The notes below the pieces were generated by a model. It made no database searches. It saw nothing but the letters and a program-made list of their open reading frames with translations, and was not told the DNA's origin. Position numbers and translations under genes: made by a program. 64,000 nt of DNA, from NCBI GenBank assembly GCA_028709805.1, contig JAQUTL010000001.1, positions 248,001 through 312,000 on the forward strand, in the 5' to 3' direction. Below are positions 1 to 9,077 of the stretch, piece after piece (the stretch's first letter is position 1; each line of letters begins with the position of its first letter). Source of the stretch: Victivallaceae bacterium (lineage in GTDB: Bacteria; Verrucomicrobiota; Lentisphaeria; Victivallales; Victivallaceae).

Positions 1-30
1 TGCTCCGATCATTTCCCAAATCTCCTTCAT
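1..30 (-). CDS. 5' end of a truncated gene, product unknown
   Basis: The minus strand has an ATG at 30 that stays open to the window edge and encodes MKEIWEMIGA. A purine-rich GGGAGAGAG lies about 6 bases upstream and fits a ribosome binding site. Ten residues do not allow a family call. The gene would lie downstream of the WYL regulator on the same strand, with a nested inverted repeat (59-94) in between. Confidence 0.4.
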   Translation of the reverse strand, partial: MKEIWEMIGA

Positions 31-58
31 CTTCGTCTCTCTCCCGCCTTAGATATTT

Positions 59-94
59 TGATCTGACCGGCACGACGCGCCGGTTGTTTGATCA
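59..94. promoter_or_regulatory. Nested inverted repeat upstream of the truncated gene
   Basis: Two perfect dyads share one centre region: outer TGATC (59-63) with GATCA (90-94), and inner CCGGC (67-71) with GCCGG (79-83) around a 7-base loop. No T-run follows on either strand, so an intrinsic terminator is unlikely. The position just ahead of the minus-strand start at 30 suits an operator or leader hairpin. This is inferred from symmetry only. Confidence 0.35.
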
Positions 95-141
95 TAATGT
101 AAAGCGGGAGGTATGACAAAAAGTGTCCTACCCAATACAGG

Positions 142-1128
142 TCAACAGTTGCTCTCCATAATATTTCTTCCGGCTTCGGCGATCTTCTTTCTCAACGACT
201 TGAGGTCCAACACCTGAATGCGCCCGGCTTCCGCGAGTATCCAGCGGATCACCTCATGCTCAATCGCCGGATTCAGGTTTACGATCAGTGAATCGTCCGC
301 CTGCCGCCCGATCCTGGACTTAAACACCTTCTGCTGTTCATATATATATAAGGCGATTGAAGCATCACAATGCAGTTTGATGCCGGAGACTTTTTCATAG
401 TTGAACAACCCTTTTTTCCGAGTGTCCTCCAAAAGTTTTTTGTCCGGTTCGAAACAGTCGCCGCCGTTGTGCAGACCGACGATTCGTTGGACGGCGTAGA
501 GTCGGACATCCTTCGTGCCGTATTTATAGCCCTTGGCATACCACGCCCCCTTGTGAAACGCGATCAGGTGCGGCTCGAACTTATGTTCGGAGACTTCGCC
601 TTTGGGATTTTTATAGGTGAGTATGACCATCTGCTGTCGACGCCATGCCTCAAAAAGTTTTTCAAACGTCGCAGGATCAATGCTTGCCTTGATGCCGGAG
701 GCGCACAGAATAGTGTCGATCATCGCGGAGTCGAAGAAGTCGGAGCACTCGTTGGCCAGTGTTATGGAAATGGCATCGTCCACGCTCTTTTTCACCGGGT
801 CGGGCAGAATGTCCGCCGCCAGCCGGGTTCCGAGTACGGCCATACTCACAAAGTCATCCTCAAAAACCGGGCAGTCTAAATTCCACGAAGGGTCGCTCAG
901 ATAATACCCGCAGCTGTGCGGATCGTATTCCAGCGGAGCTTTATGCACTTCCACCAGCTCCCGGATATCCCGTGCGACGGTCCGTGCGCTGCATCCGAAC
1001 GGCTGACCGTCTTCGTCCTCGAACATGCAAAGTTTTTTTGCAAACGTTTCCGCCGTCGGATAGTTGTTCTTTTTCAGCTCGGAGATAAACTTCAGCTTGC
1101 GCATCCACTGTTCACTTTTCTTGTCCAT
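142..1128 (-). CDS. WYL-domain transcriptional regulator
   Basis: A 328-residue cytoplasmic DNA-binding regulator. Residues about 10-70 form a winged helix-turn-helix of the HTH_11 type, with the recognition-helix-like stretch CSARTVARDIREL. The middle and C-terminal part (about 160-235) matches a WYL domain: the WYL-like core appears as GAWYAKGYKYG, followed by VRLYAVQRIVGL. A WCX-like C-terminal extension follows. WYL proteins sense nucleic acid or nucleotide ligands and often repress stress or defence genes. Its own promoter and a hairpin-like dyad lie immediately upstream, suggesting autoregulation. The target is not evident; the truncated gene at 1-30 and the macrodomain gene are the nearest candidates. 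Confidence 0.85.
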   Translation of the reverse strand: MDKKSEQWMRKLKFISELKKNNYPTAETFAKKLCMFEDEDGQPFGCSARTVARDIRELVEVHKAPLEYDPHSCGYYLSDPSWNLDCPVFEDDFVSMAVLGTRLAADILPDPVKKSVDDAISITLANECSDFFDSAMIDTILCASGIKASIDPATFEKLFEAWRRQQMVILTYKNPKGEVSEHKFEPHLIAFHKGAWYAKGYKYGTKDVRLYAVQRIVGLHNGGDCFEPDKKLLEDTRKKGLFNYEKVSGIKLHCDASIALYIYEQQKVFKSRIGRQADDSLIVNLNPAIEHEVIRWILAEAGRIQVLDLKSLRKKIAEAGRNIMESNC

Positions 1129-1170
1129 AACAGAAAAAGCTCCGAGTCAATGACAGTTTTATTCCGACAG

Positions 1171-1198
1171 AATATATCATGTTGCGGCGGAAAGACAA
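1171..1198 (-). promoter_or_regulatory. Sigma70-type promoter of the WYL regulator
   Basis: On the minus strand: -35 TTGTCT (1193-1198), 16-base spacer, -10 TATATT (1171-1176), about 45 bases upstream of the WYL start codon. The same -10 hexamer recurs at several other genes in the window. A 6-bp dyad sits 6 bases behind the -35 box. Confidence 0.5.
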
Positions 1199-1204
1199 TC
1201 ACTC

Positions 1205-1220
1205 CGACAAGAAATTGTCG
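1205..1220. promoter_or_regulatory. Perfect dyad CGACAA-GAAA-TTGTCG, likely operator
   Basis: CGACAA (1205-1210) and TTGTCG (1215-1220) are perfect complements around GAAA. A further TTGTC occurs inside the -35 box of the WYL promoter on the minus strand, so three ATTGTC-like half sites cluster within 30 bp. The location directly upstream of the promoter suggests a binding site for the WYL protein itself, which is an inference. Confidence 0.4.
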
Positions 1221-1540
1221 TGTTGTTAGTTCTGTGTGGACCACATTTTGTCAGGCCGTAAAAATCAAAGTATATGCAAATAAAGAAGATTTTAACCGTT
1301 TGCCAATCCGCCGGAACCGGAGTGTTCCCATGCGGAGTTTGCATTTTACGACGGTAGATTTCGGACGGGCGGGGGGCCTGCTTTTGAGAAATTGAGCAAA
1401 ATATACGAATTTTAGGCGGCGCAATCAGAAAATTACGCCTTTTTGAAAATTGTTAGGACCGGCGTGCTCCGACGGCTTACAATAAACGCCGGAACGCCGC
1501 GGCATATGGAAAAACTTTTGAACACTCTGAACGACAATTC
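1221..1540. other. Intergenic stretch without a supported gene
   Basis: AT-richer than its surroundings. Both strands were examined. Only short open frames of unnatural composition occur, without ribosome binding sites. No RNA gene, repeat or convincing terminator is seen beyond a weak 5-bp stem near 1415-1442. Confidence 0.5.
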
Positions 1541-1800
1541 CTATTGAGCAACCGTCTTTTCATTATTGGTCTTCAAGTCGCCGCCTTTGATTTTCCACAG
1601 ATAAAGCGACGCCCGCGTGCCGTCCGGCGAATAACGTTTGCGGTATTTTTCAAAATCGGCATTCCAATATCGGTTAAACTCATAATGTCGCCGCAGCCAC
1701 GCCGATCGCAAGCTGCAGCTTGCATCAGCGCCTTGAACAAATCCGCCGCGCATTCAAACCCGTGTTCCGGCACAACGCCGACAATCCGTGAGAATTCCGG
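1541..1800 (-). pseudogene. Degraded, frameshifted coding remnant, function unknown
   Basis: Two minus-strand reading frames join into protein-like sequence. One frame gives PEFSRIVGVVPEHGFECAA and continues to about 1690. A second frame then gives RRHYEFNRYWNADFEKYRKR and runs to the TAG at 1541-1543. The first frame is stopped upstream by TAA at 1804-1806, and no start codon with a Shine-Dalgarno precedes it. The aromatic and charged composition looks like real protein, unlike the neighbouring shadow frames. It lies just downstream of the macrodomain gene on the same strand. I do not recognise the family. Sequencing error is the alternative to decay. Confidence 0.3.
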
Positions 1801-1851
1801 CGCTTACCGGCAATGCCGCGCATCGTCTTCCGGCGGTGACGACGAAACTCA

Positions 1852-2364
1852 TTACGTGCCCTCCTGCACACTTAAAAGATGGCAGTACAACTCCAGATCA
1901 GCGGCGGAAAAACAGCAGAAAATAACTTTTTCCGGGAATCTGCCAGTCCACGACCGCACGCTGTTCATTGCGATCGCGGCCGCCTCCGGCTTGGGAAAAT
2001 GGTATACTCCGGTACTGATGCACGGGAACGCCAGCGACCGGCATTGAGCTTCCGCCGCCAGTTCCAGTGAATTCAGATAGCATTTTTTCAGAAGTTCCGC
2101 CTCATTGTTTTCTCCGCCGCGCCAGACCGGACCGGGCGTATGGATGACAAATTTAGCCGTAAGTCCGAATCCCGGCGTTATCCGCGCCTCTCCGGTGGCG
2201 CAGCCGCCGAATTTGCGGCACGCCTCCAGAAGTTCCGGTCCGGCGGCGCGATGAATCGCCCCGTCCACGCCGCCGCCGCCGAGCAGCGAACAGTTGGCTG
2301 CGTTGACGATCGCGTCGACTTCGAGCTTTGTGATGTCTCCGGCGATTGCGACGATATTGTTCAT
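1852..2364 (-). CDS. ymdB: Macrodomain O-acetyl-ADP-ribose deacetylase (YmdB/MacroD type)
   Basis: A single macrodomain of 170 residues, close to E. coli YmdB in length and sequence. Visible signatures are GDIT (9-12), VNAAN (20-24), the ADP-ribose-binding loop GGGGVDGAIHRAAGP, the GEARITPGFGL strand and ISTGVYHFP near residue 115. The family hydrolyses O-acetyl-ADP-ribose and removes ADP-ribose from acidic residues; E. coli YmdB also modulates RNase III. It lies 3 bases downstream of the DUF4855 gene, so the two are probably co-transcribed, although no functional link between them is obvious. Confidence 0.93.
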   Translation of the reverse strand: MNNIVAIAGDITKLEVDAIVNAANCSLLGGGGVDGAIHRAAGPELLEACRKFGGCATGEARITPGFGLTAKFVIHTPGPVWRGGENNEAELLKKCYLNSLELAAEAQCRSLAFPCISTGVYHFPKPEAAAIAMNSVRSWTGRFPEKVIFCCFSAADLELYCHLLSVQEGT

Positions 2365-2367
2365 TTT

Positions 2368-4521
2368 TCAGCGGCAGATATATTTCAGCAGCGTAAGCGC
2401 GCCGCGGACTGCTTTTGCGGTGACGCGCAGTTTGATGTAACGCACCGGCGTGTCGGCGGTAACGCAGGCCGGAGCCAGCCGCAGCAGATTGCGTTTTTCA
2501 TTTTCCGGCGGCATCTTGGCGGAGCTCCGGCGGCTCCAGTCTTCGCCGTTCTCCGAAAAAGCTGCTTCGATCCGTTCCGGCAGCGCTACCTTCTGCAGTT
2601 TGCTGTAAAAGCAGCCGATCATGACGGTTCCGGCTGGTTTGACGCTTCCAAGATCGATGCAAAACTCTCGGACGCCGCCGCCGGACCATCCGGTCATCCC
2701 GTTCAGGTTTTGGGGAATAACTCCGGTGGTGGCCACAACGCCGTCGTCGTAATATTCTCCGCCGTTGTTCAAGGTCCCCGGATGCCAGCGGCCGCTGACA
2801 GCGGCGGCGATCCGTTTGCCGTCACGGAAAAGCTCGACGGCTCCCGTTCCGGTATAACCGCTGAATTGCAGACAAAGCGAAAAATTCTGTAAGACGACCG
2901 CTTCCGGCAGGTCGAAAATCATTTTTCCGCCGCGAACAGTTGCCGGAATCACGAGCGTGTCCTCCGGAAGCGCACCGCAGCCGGAAGCGGCGCAAAATTC
3001 CTTCTCCGCCGCCAGCAGGAGCGCCGCCGAGTCGGCCGGATTGGCGCAGGATATGACAATACGGTCGCAACGCTCCGGCGTTTCAAGCGTAAAAATTCTG
3101 ACCGCTTCGGTGTGTTGACCGTAAATAAAGCGCATAAGCCCGGATTTCCCGCCGGTAATGGCGGTTTCCAGCCCGTCCAACTGTTCGGGCAGCGGTTCGG
3201 AGAACCGGCGGTCGTGGTCGACCGGCTCGGCGTTGTGTTCAAGCGCGATGTCGGAAATGTCCGGCACTCCTCCGGAGATTTCGAGGCGCAGACAAGTGGC
3301 CGACCGGCCGCCGCAGTCAAGCGGAACGGTCAGCGCCTGAAATTCCAGCTCATCCGGATTCGGATTGGTACGCGCTGCCCATCCGACCGGCCGGCCGTCG
3401 GCGTAGAGCCGGGCGACGCCATGCCACGCTTCGCCGGTTTCGTTGAAAAAAATATCGATGTTTCCGCTTTTTATCGGCTGCTCCAATATGCATTCCGCCG
3501 TCAGTGCGCCGCCGTTGCGCCGGATGTCCCAGTGATCCATGCGCGGTTCGATGATCTGCCGTCCGGCGATATAATCGCACAGCGACTGGTAAATCCGGCG
3601 CATTTCCACCTCCGGCGACGCATACAGTTCAAGCGCGCCGCCGAGATAATAAGCGGTCGGCGCCTGCTGATACCCGAGCCGTTCGGCGCCGCCGCACTCC
3701 AATGTGCGCAGAAAAAAATGACGCTGATCCGGCGTGAGACGGTAAGAGCTGGACAGCTCTATTTCAAAGCCGAGGCCGTATTTCCGGCAGCGTGCGGCAT
3801 TGGCCGTCAGCCGGTTGGCTCTGGCGTTGCCGCCGGTGTCGGCGCAGTTGAAAACGTAGTTGCTCTGCATGATTGCAACGTCGACGCCGTAATCGCGCCA
3901 GCGGTCGAACCCGGAAGCCAGATAGTAGGGTATCCACAGCAGTTTCAAATCGTGACGGTGGATGATGTCGGCGGCGGCGCGGACGGCCGACGGGGTGCCG
4001 GATATATTCTCTCTCATCCAGTAAAATCCCCACAGTTCAAGGTGTTTGTAGCGGTTGGCAAAGCGTTCCTTCACCTGTTTGACATACCATTCAACCGCGG
4101 TGTCGCGGCCGCGCTGCGTGGCGAGCGACACCGGTTTGCCGTTCAGCGTTCCAAAGTTTGTCACCGCCGGATTAAGCCACGGGATAACGATGATGATTTT
4201 GCGTTTGGACGGCGGCAGGGCGCCGAGTTCACCGGTTATTTTTTCGATGGCCGAGTCGAGCGCGTCAAGATTGCGTCCCGGTGCGAAATACTGTTCGAGG
4301 ATCGCCTGAAAATCGTCCATGGTGATCTCGCCGATCTCGGTGTTCATGCCGCGCACGTTGTGAGTGAGGAACAGAAAAGCGTCGAACACCCACTGCGGCT
4401 CCGGACGTCCGTCGACGATCTTCGCCACATAATGGCGGAATGAATCGGAATTGCGCGGCGGCTGTTCATATATCAGCGTGCAGTGATGAAACCCTGCGTC
4501 GGTCAGCGATGGATAGGACAT
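2368..4521 (-). CDS. DUF4855-family protein, probable glycan-active TIM barrel
   Basis: A 717-residue protein whose first about 320 residues resemble DUF4855: start near HCTLIYE, WVFDAFLFL, a TIM-barrel-like series including IIIVIPWL, and LKLLWIPYY followed by DVAIMQSNYVFN. The rest (about 330-717) looks like beta-sandwich modules, the last discoidin-like (DLGSVKPAGTVMIGCFYS, then RYIKLRVTAK), typical of carbohydrate-binding appendages. No signal peptide or membrane segment is visible, so it is apparently cytoplasmic or exported by an unseen route. The start is supported by AGGAGA about 8 bases upstream. The biochemical activity of DUF4855 proteins is not established to my knowledge; glycoside hydrolase-like function is inferred from fold pattern and genomic setting. 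Confidence 0.7.
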   Translation of the reverse strand: MSYPSLTDAGFHHCTLIYEQPPRNSDSFRHYVAKIVDGRPEPQWVFDAFLFLTHNVRGMNTEIGEITMDDFQAILEQYFAPGRNLDALDSAIEKITGELGALPPSKRKIIIVIPWLNPAVTNFGTLNGKPVSLATQRGRDTAVEWYVKQVKERFANRYKHLELWGFYWMRENISGTPSAVRAAADIIHRHDLKLLWIPYYLASGFDRWRDYGVDVAIMQSNYVFNCADTGGNARANRLTANAARCRKYGLGFEIELSSSYRLTPDQRHFFLRTLECGGAERLGYQQAPTAYYLGGALELYASPEVEMRRIYQSLCDYIAGRQIIEPRMDHWDIRRNGGALTAECILEQPIKSGNIDIFFNETGEAWHGVARLYADGRPVGWAARTNPNPDELEFQALTVPLDCGGRSATCLRLEISGGVPDISDIALEHNAEPVDHDRRFSEPLPEQLDGLETAITGGKSGLMRFIYGQHTEAVRIFTLETPERCDRIVISCANPADSAALLLAAEKEFCAASGCGALPEDTLVIPATVRGGKMIFDLPEAVVLQNFSLCLQFSGYTGTGAVELFRDGKRIAAAVSGRWHPGTLNNGGEYYDDGVVATTGVIPQNLNGMTGWSGGGVREFCIDLGSVKPAGTVMIGCFYSKLQKVALPERIEAAFSENGEDWSRRSSAKMPPENEKRNLLRLAPACVTADTPVRYIKLRVTAKAVRGALTLLKYICR

Positions 4522-4559
4522 CGGAAGCGTCTCCTTTTTTCTGGCTCAAGATTTTGTAT

Positions 4560-4587
4560 AATATAACGGCATTTGCTTTTTTTGCAA
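4560..4587 (-). promoter_or_regulatory. Promoter of the DUF4855-macrodomain unit
   Basis: Minus strand: -35 TTGCAA (4582-4587), 16-base spacer, -10 TATATT (4560-4565). It lies about 40 bases ahead of the start codon at 4521. Confidence 0.5.
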
Positions 4588-4608
4588 CGATTAAAACGGC
4601 GGCGGCGC

Positions 4609-4636
4609 TTGAAAAAAGCGGTTTTAGAGCTATCTT
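4609..4636 (+). promoter_or_regulatory. Candidate hisF promoter
   Basis: Plus strand: -35 TTGAAA (4609-4614), 16-base spacer, -10 TATCTT (4631-4636), about 30 bases before the hisF ATG. The tRNA-Met promoter in this window has the same spacer and -10. Confidence 0.4.
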
Positions 4637-4666
4637 ATAAAGATTGTAAAAACGATTGGAAACATA

Positions 4667-5425
4667 ATGCTGGCAAAACGGATCATTCCATGTCTTGACG
4701 TAACCTCCGGCCGTGTGGTCAAGGGGGTTAATTTTGTCAATCTGGTGGATGCCGGAGACCCGGTCGAGGTCGCCCGCGCGTATGACGGGCAGGGGGCGGA
4801 CGAGCTGGTTTTTCTGGATATTACCGCGTCAAGCGACCACCGGCACACCATGGTGGACGTGGTTCGCCGCACCGCCTCGCAGATATTTATTCCACTTACA
4901 GTCGGCGGCGGCATCCGGAGCGTCGGCGATATGCGCGAGCTGCTCAACAACGGAGCGGACAAAATCAGCCTTAACACCGCCGCGGTGAACGATCCGGCGC
5001 TTATATCCGCCGGTGCCTCCCATTTCGGCAGTCAGTGCATTGTGCTGGCAATCGACGCAAAGCGGCGCGGAGCCGGGCGGTGGGAGGTCTTTACTCACGG
5101 CGGCAGAACGCCGGCCGGAATCGATGTTCTGGCTTGGGCGCGCCGCGGCGTTGAACTTGGCGCCGGAGAAATTCTGCTGACCAGCATGGATTGCGACGGC
5201 ACCGGAAACGGATATGACTGCGAACTGACCGCCGCAGTGTCGGCGGCAGTGAACGTGCCGGTGATCGCCTCCGGCGGCGCCGGAAAATTGGAACATCTGG
5301 CCGATGTGCTCGAACGCGGCCGCGCCGACGCGGTTCTGGCGGCCAGCATCTTTCATTTCGGAACCTTTACGGTTCCCGAAGCTAAAAGTTATCTTGCCTC
5401 CCGCGGGATAACGGTGCGAATGTGA
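4667..5425 (+). CDS. hisF: Imidazole glycerol phosphate synthase cyclase subunit HisF
   Basis: A (beta/alpha)8 barrel of 252 residues, the normal HisF length. It closes the imidazole ring of histidine biosynthesis, using ammonia from HisH to convert PRFAR to IGP and AICAR. The two catalytic aspartates are exactly where expected: Asp11 in IIPCLDV and Asp130 in VLAIDAKRR. The phosphate-binding motifs TVGGGIRS and IASGGAGK are intact. No other his gene lies nearby; the next genes encode a ferredoxin-dependent oxidoreductase and probably form their own unit 48 bases downstream. A GGAAA lies about 6 bases before the start. Confidence 0.97.
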   Translation: MLAKRIIPCLDVTSGRVVKGVNFVNLVDAGDPVEVARAYDGQGADELVFLDITASSDHRHTMVDVVRRTASQIFIPLTVGGGIRSVGDMRELLNNGADKISLNTAAVNDPALISAGASHFGSQCIVLAIDAKRRGAGRWEVFTHGGRTPAGIDVLAWARRGVELGAGEILLTSMDCDGTGNGYDCELTAAVSAAVNVPVIASGGAGKLEHLADVLERGRADAVLAASIFHFGTFTVPEAKSYLASRGITVRM

Positions 5426-5473
5426 ACGGAAGTTATTTTTAAGCGACTTTTTTAACATAAAGAGGGCTAAACA

Positions 5474-5698
5474 ATGAGCAAAAAGTTCAGAGTCGACATT
5501 GCTTTCGACCAGTGCAAGGGATGCGGACGCTGCGTTATCGCGTGTCCGAAAAAAATCCTGAAACTGGGCGAAAAGCTCAATGTGCAGGGTTATCCGGCGG
5601 CCTATCAGGCCGCGGACGGCTGCATCGGCTGCGGAGGCTGTTTCTATCAGTGTCCGGAGCCGGGCGCGGTTACGGTTCTTGAGATTGTGGAGGATTGA
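5474..5698 (+). CDS. vorD: 2-oxoacid:ferredoxin oxidoreductase delta subunit (2x[4Fe-4S] ferredoxin)
   Basis: A 74-residue two-cluster ferredoxin. Two complete CxxCxxCxxxCP motifs are visible: CKGCGRCVIACP near residues 15-26 and CIGCGGCFYQCP near 50-61. As the delta subunit of a VOR/KOR-type complex it passes electrons from the thiamine-bound 2-oxoacid to external ferredoxin in the cytoplasm. It is first in a three-gene unit: 3 bases separate it from the alpha gene, which is itself coupled by ATGA to the fused beta-gamma gene. Confidence 0.92.
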   Translation: MSKKFRVDIAFDQCKGCGRCVIACPKKILKLGEKLNVQGYPAAYQAADGCIGCGGCFYQCPEPGAVTVLEIVED

Positions 5699-5701
5699 CG
5701 G

Positions 5702-6771
5702 ATGGAATACAACAATCGAGTTCTTTTGGTGGGCAACGAAGCGGCCGTCTACGGCGCGCTGCTCGCCGGTTGCGACAGTTATTTCGGCTACCCGATCACC
5801 CCGGCCAGCGAAGTCGCTCAGGAAGCGGCGCTGCTGTTCCCGCGGCTGAAACGCGTGTTCATTCAGGCCGAGAGCGAGATCGGCGCGATCAATATGGTGA
5901 TCGGCGCGTCCGCGATGGGCAAGCGGGCGATGACCGCCAGCTCCGGGCTGGGCATCAGTCTGAAGCAGGAGGGTGTCAGCTATCTTGCCATGTACGAGCT
6001 TCCGGCGGTGATTGCCGACATAACCCGTTCGGGTCCGGGGCTTGGCAACATCGGCCCCGAGCAGTCTGACTACTTTCAACTGACCAAGGGCGGCGGTCAC
6101 GGCGGTTATCACTGCCCGGTGTTCGCCCCGGATTCGGCGCAGGAGATGTGCGACATGACCTATGCCGCGTTCGACATCGCGGAAAAATACCGCACTCCGG
6201 TCTACATTATGGCCGACGGCGTGATCGGGCAGATCATGGAGACGGTGACGCTGCCGGAGCCGCGTCCGCCGCGCAAGGATTCACCGTGGTCGATCGCCGG
6301 AAAGCGCGAGGACGACGGCACTCCGAACTATTTCACCACTTTGTATCTTGAACATTCCGAACTGGAGCAGATTCGGCTGCGGCTTGAGGCGAAATACAAG
6401 GAGATCGAGAAGAACGAACAGCGCTCTGTGGCGTATAAGCTGGATGACGCCGAGCTGGTGCTTTGCGCGTTCGGCGTGTCGGCCAGAGTGGCGCTCCGTG
6501 CGGTGGATGTGCTGCGAAGCCAGGGCGTCAAGGCCGGGTTGCTGCGTCCGCAGACGGTGTGGCCGTTCCCGAAAGATGCGCTTCGCGGAACGCTCAAGAC
6601 CGCCAAGGCGTTTCTCTCCGTGGAAATGAACTGCGGACAGATGATCGACGATGTGAAGCTGGCGATCGACTGCAGTCGTCCGGTGCATCTGGTCAGCCGC
6701 TGCAGCGGAAACATTCCGAGCGTGGCCGAGATCGTGGCCAGGGCGCAGGAAGTGATGAAAGAGGTGACCAA

Positions 6772-6775
<4 letters not shown>
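5702..6775 (+). CDS. vorB: 2-oxoacid:ferredoxin oxidoreductase alpha subunit (VorB type)
   Basis: A 357-residue alpha subunit that supplies the pyrimidine-binding and transketolase C-terminal domains. The N-terminal half carries the VorB signature GCDSYFGYPITPASE, the Glu of FIQAESEIGAINM, GPGLGNIGPEQSDYFQ and the GGGHGGYH loop. The C-terminal part (about 240-350) is the transketolase-C-like domain. The closest pattern I know is archaeal 2-oxoisovalerate:ferredoxin oxidoreductase VorB, so branched-chain 2-oxoacids are the favoured substrate, with 2-oxoglutarate as the alternative. Its TGA overlaps the next gene's ATG. Confidence 0.9.
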
Positions 6776-8247
<1,472 letters not shown>

Positions 8248-8271
8248 CATTGCGCGGACTGACGGAAAGTC

Positions 8272-8305
8272 AAAGCGCATCCGTTTTAAACGGGTGCGCT
8301 TTTTT
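8272..8305 (+). terminator. Intrinsic terminator of the hisF-vor region
   Basis: A 12-bp stem, AAAGCGCATCCG paired with CGGGTGCGCTTT (one G-U pair), encloses a 7-base loop and is followed by six T residues. It sits 25 bases after the fused oxidoreductase stop and about 40 bases before the convergent epimerase gene. The A-rich 5' arm gives it some bidirectional potential. Confidence 0.9.
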
Positions 8306-8342
8306 GTCGCGGCCGCCGGAGCGCGATTGCGGCGCGGACAGG

Positions 8343-9077
8343 TCAATAAGAGTTAAGTGTGATCCGCAGCAGCCGGTCGAATTCCGGCGTGTCGGTTTCC
8401 GTTTCCGGAGTTCGTCCGGACATGGCCAGCAGTTTGCGCCACAACTCCGGCAGCCGGAGTTCAAAGCGGTGCGGTATGGCAGTGACAACCGCCTTGGCCG
8501 CCGACGGAGTGTGACCGGCAATAATTTCGGCAATGGCGTTGACCAGCGAAAAAACGTCGATCAACTTCAATTCCGCGTCATCGATTCGCTCCGGCGTTGC
8601 GCCGTCGGCCGCCATTTTGCAGAATGTCGCCACCACCGAATTGAAAAACGGCCGGCTGTACGGACCGAACACATTGGGCATCAGCAGGGTGGTTACGTCG
8701 AAACCGGAGTGTTCAAAAAGGGTTTGCGCGTCACGTTTCGAGGCGTGATACGGCGTTTCTTTGGCGATATGGGTGGTGGAGCCGAAAAAAAGCGCCGGCC
8801 GGCGACCGGACGGCAGCGCGTTCAGCGCCGCGTTCAATTTTTCCGCCAGTTCCATATTCACATGGTAGAGCCATGCGCCGTCTTCATGACGGCTCAATCC
8901 GGCCAGATGCACCACTGCGCTGCAGCCGTCAAGCGCCGCGGCGAGTCTCTCGGCGGACTCGAAATCCCGGCGCTCGATGGCGACCGGTTCAAAACGCCGG
9001 TCGCAGCGCAAGCGTCCGAAAAGGTGGCCGCCGATGAATCCGCGGTTTCCGGTTATTGCGGTCCGTATCGGCTTCAT
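8343..9077 (-). CDS. NAD(P)-dependent epimerase/dehydratase, extended SDR
   Basis: A 244-residue Rossmann-fold sugar-nucleotide-type enzyme. The N-terminal dinucleotide motif is TGNRGFIGGHL, a VVHLAG strand follows, and the active-site YxxxK appears as YHASK with a preceding STT. It is shorter than typical 310-residue epimerases, mainly in the C-terminal substrate domain. The pattern is closest to CapF/WbjC-like or NAD-dependent 4-dehydrogenases, but the substrate cannot be assigned. Its ATG overlaps the TGA of the upstream UPF0210 gene by one base, so the two are translationally coupled. Confidence 0.8.
   Translation of the reverse strand: MKPIRTAITGNRGFIGGHLFGRLRCDRRFEPVAIERRDFESAERLAAALDGCSAVVHLAGLSRHEDGAWLYHVNMELAEKLNAALNALPSGRRPALFFGSTTHIAKETPYHASKRDAQTLFEHSGFDVTTLLMPNVFGPYSRPFFNSVVATFCKMAADGATPERIDDAELKLIDVFSLVNAIAEIIAGHTPSAAKAVVTAIPHRFELRLPELWRKLLAMSGRTPETETDTPEFDRLLRITLNSY

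Noticed and set aside
1150-1395. Possible 81-residue plus-strand gene upstream of the WYL regulator
   Set aside because: No ribosome binding site, overlaps the WYL promoter and dyad, and the sequence looks unlike protein.
1410-1446. Possible intrinsic terminator near 1415-1442
   Set aside because: Only a 5-bp stem with a 19-base loop before five T residues; too weak to support.
4829-6112. A 427-codon open frame antisense to hisF and the vor genes
   Set aside because: Composition is Arg/His/Gln-rich as expected from antisense of GC-rich coding DNA, no ribosome binding site, and the opposite strand holds clear genes.
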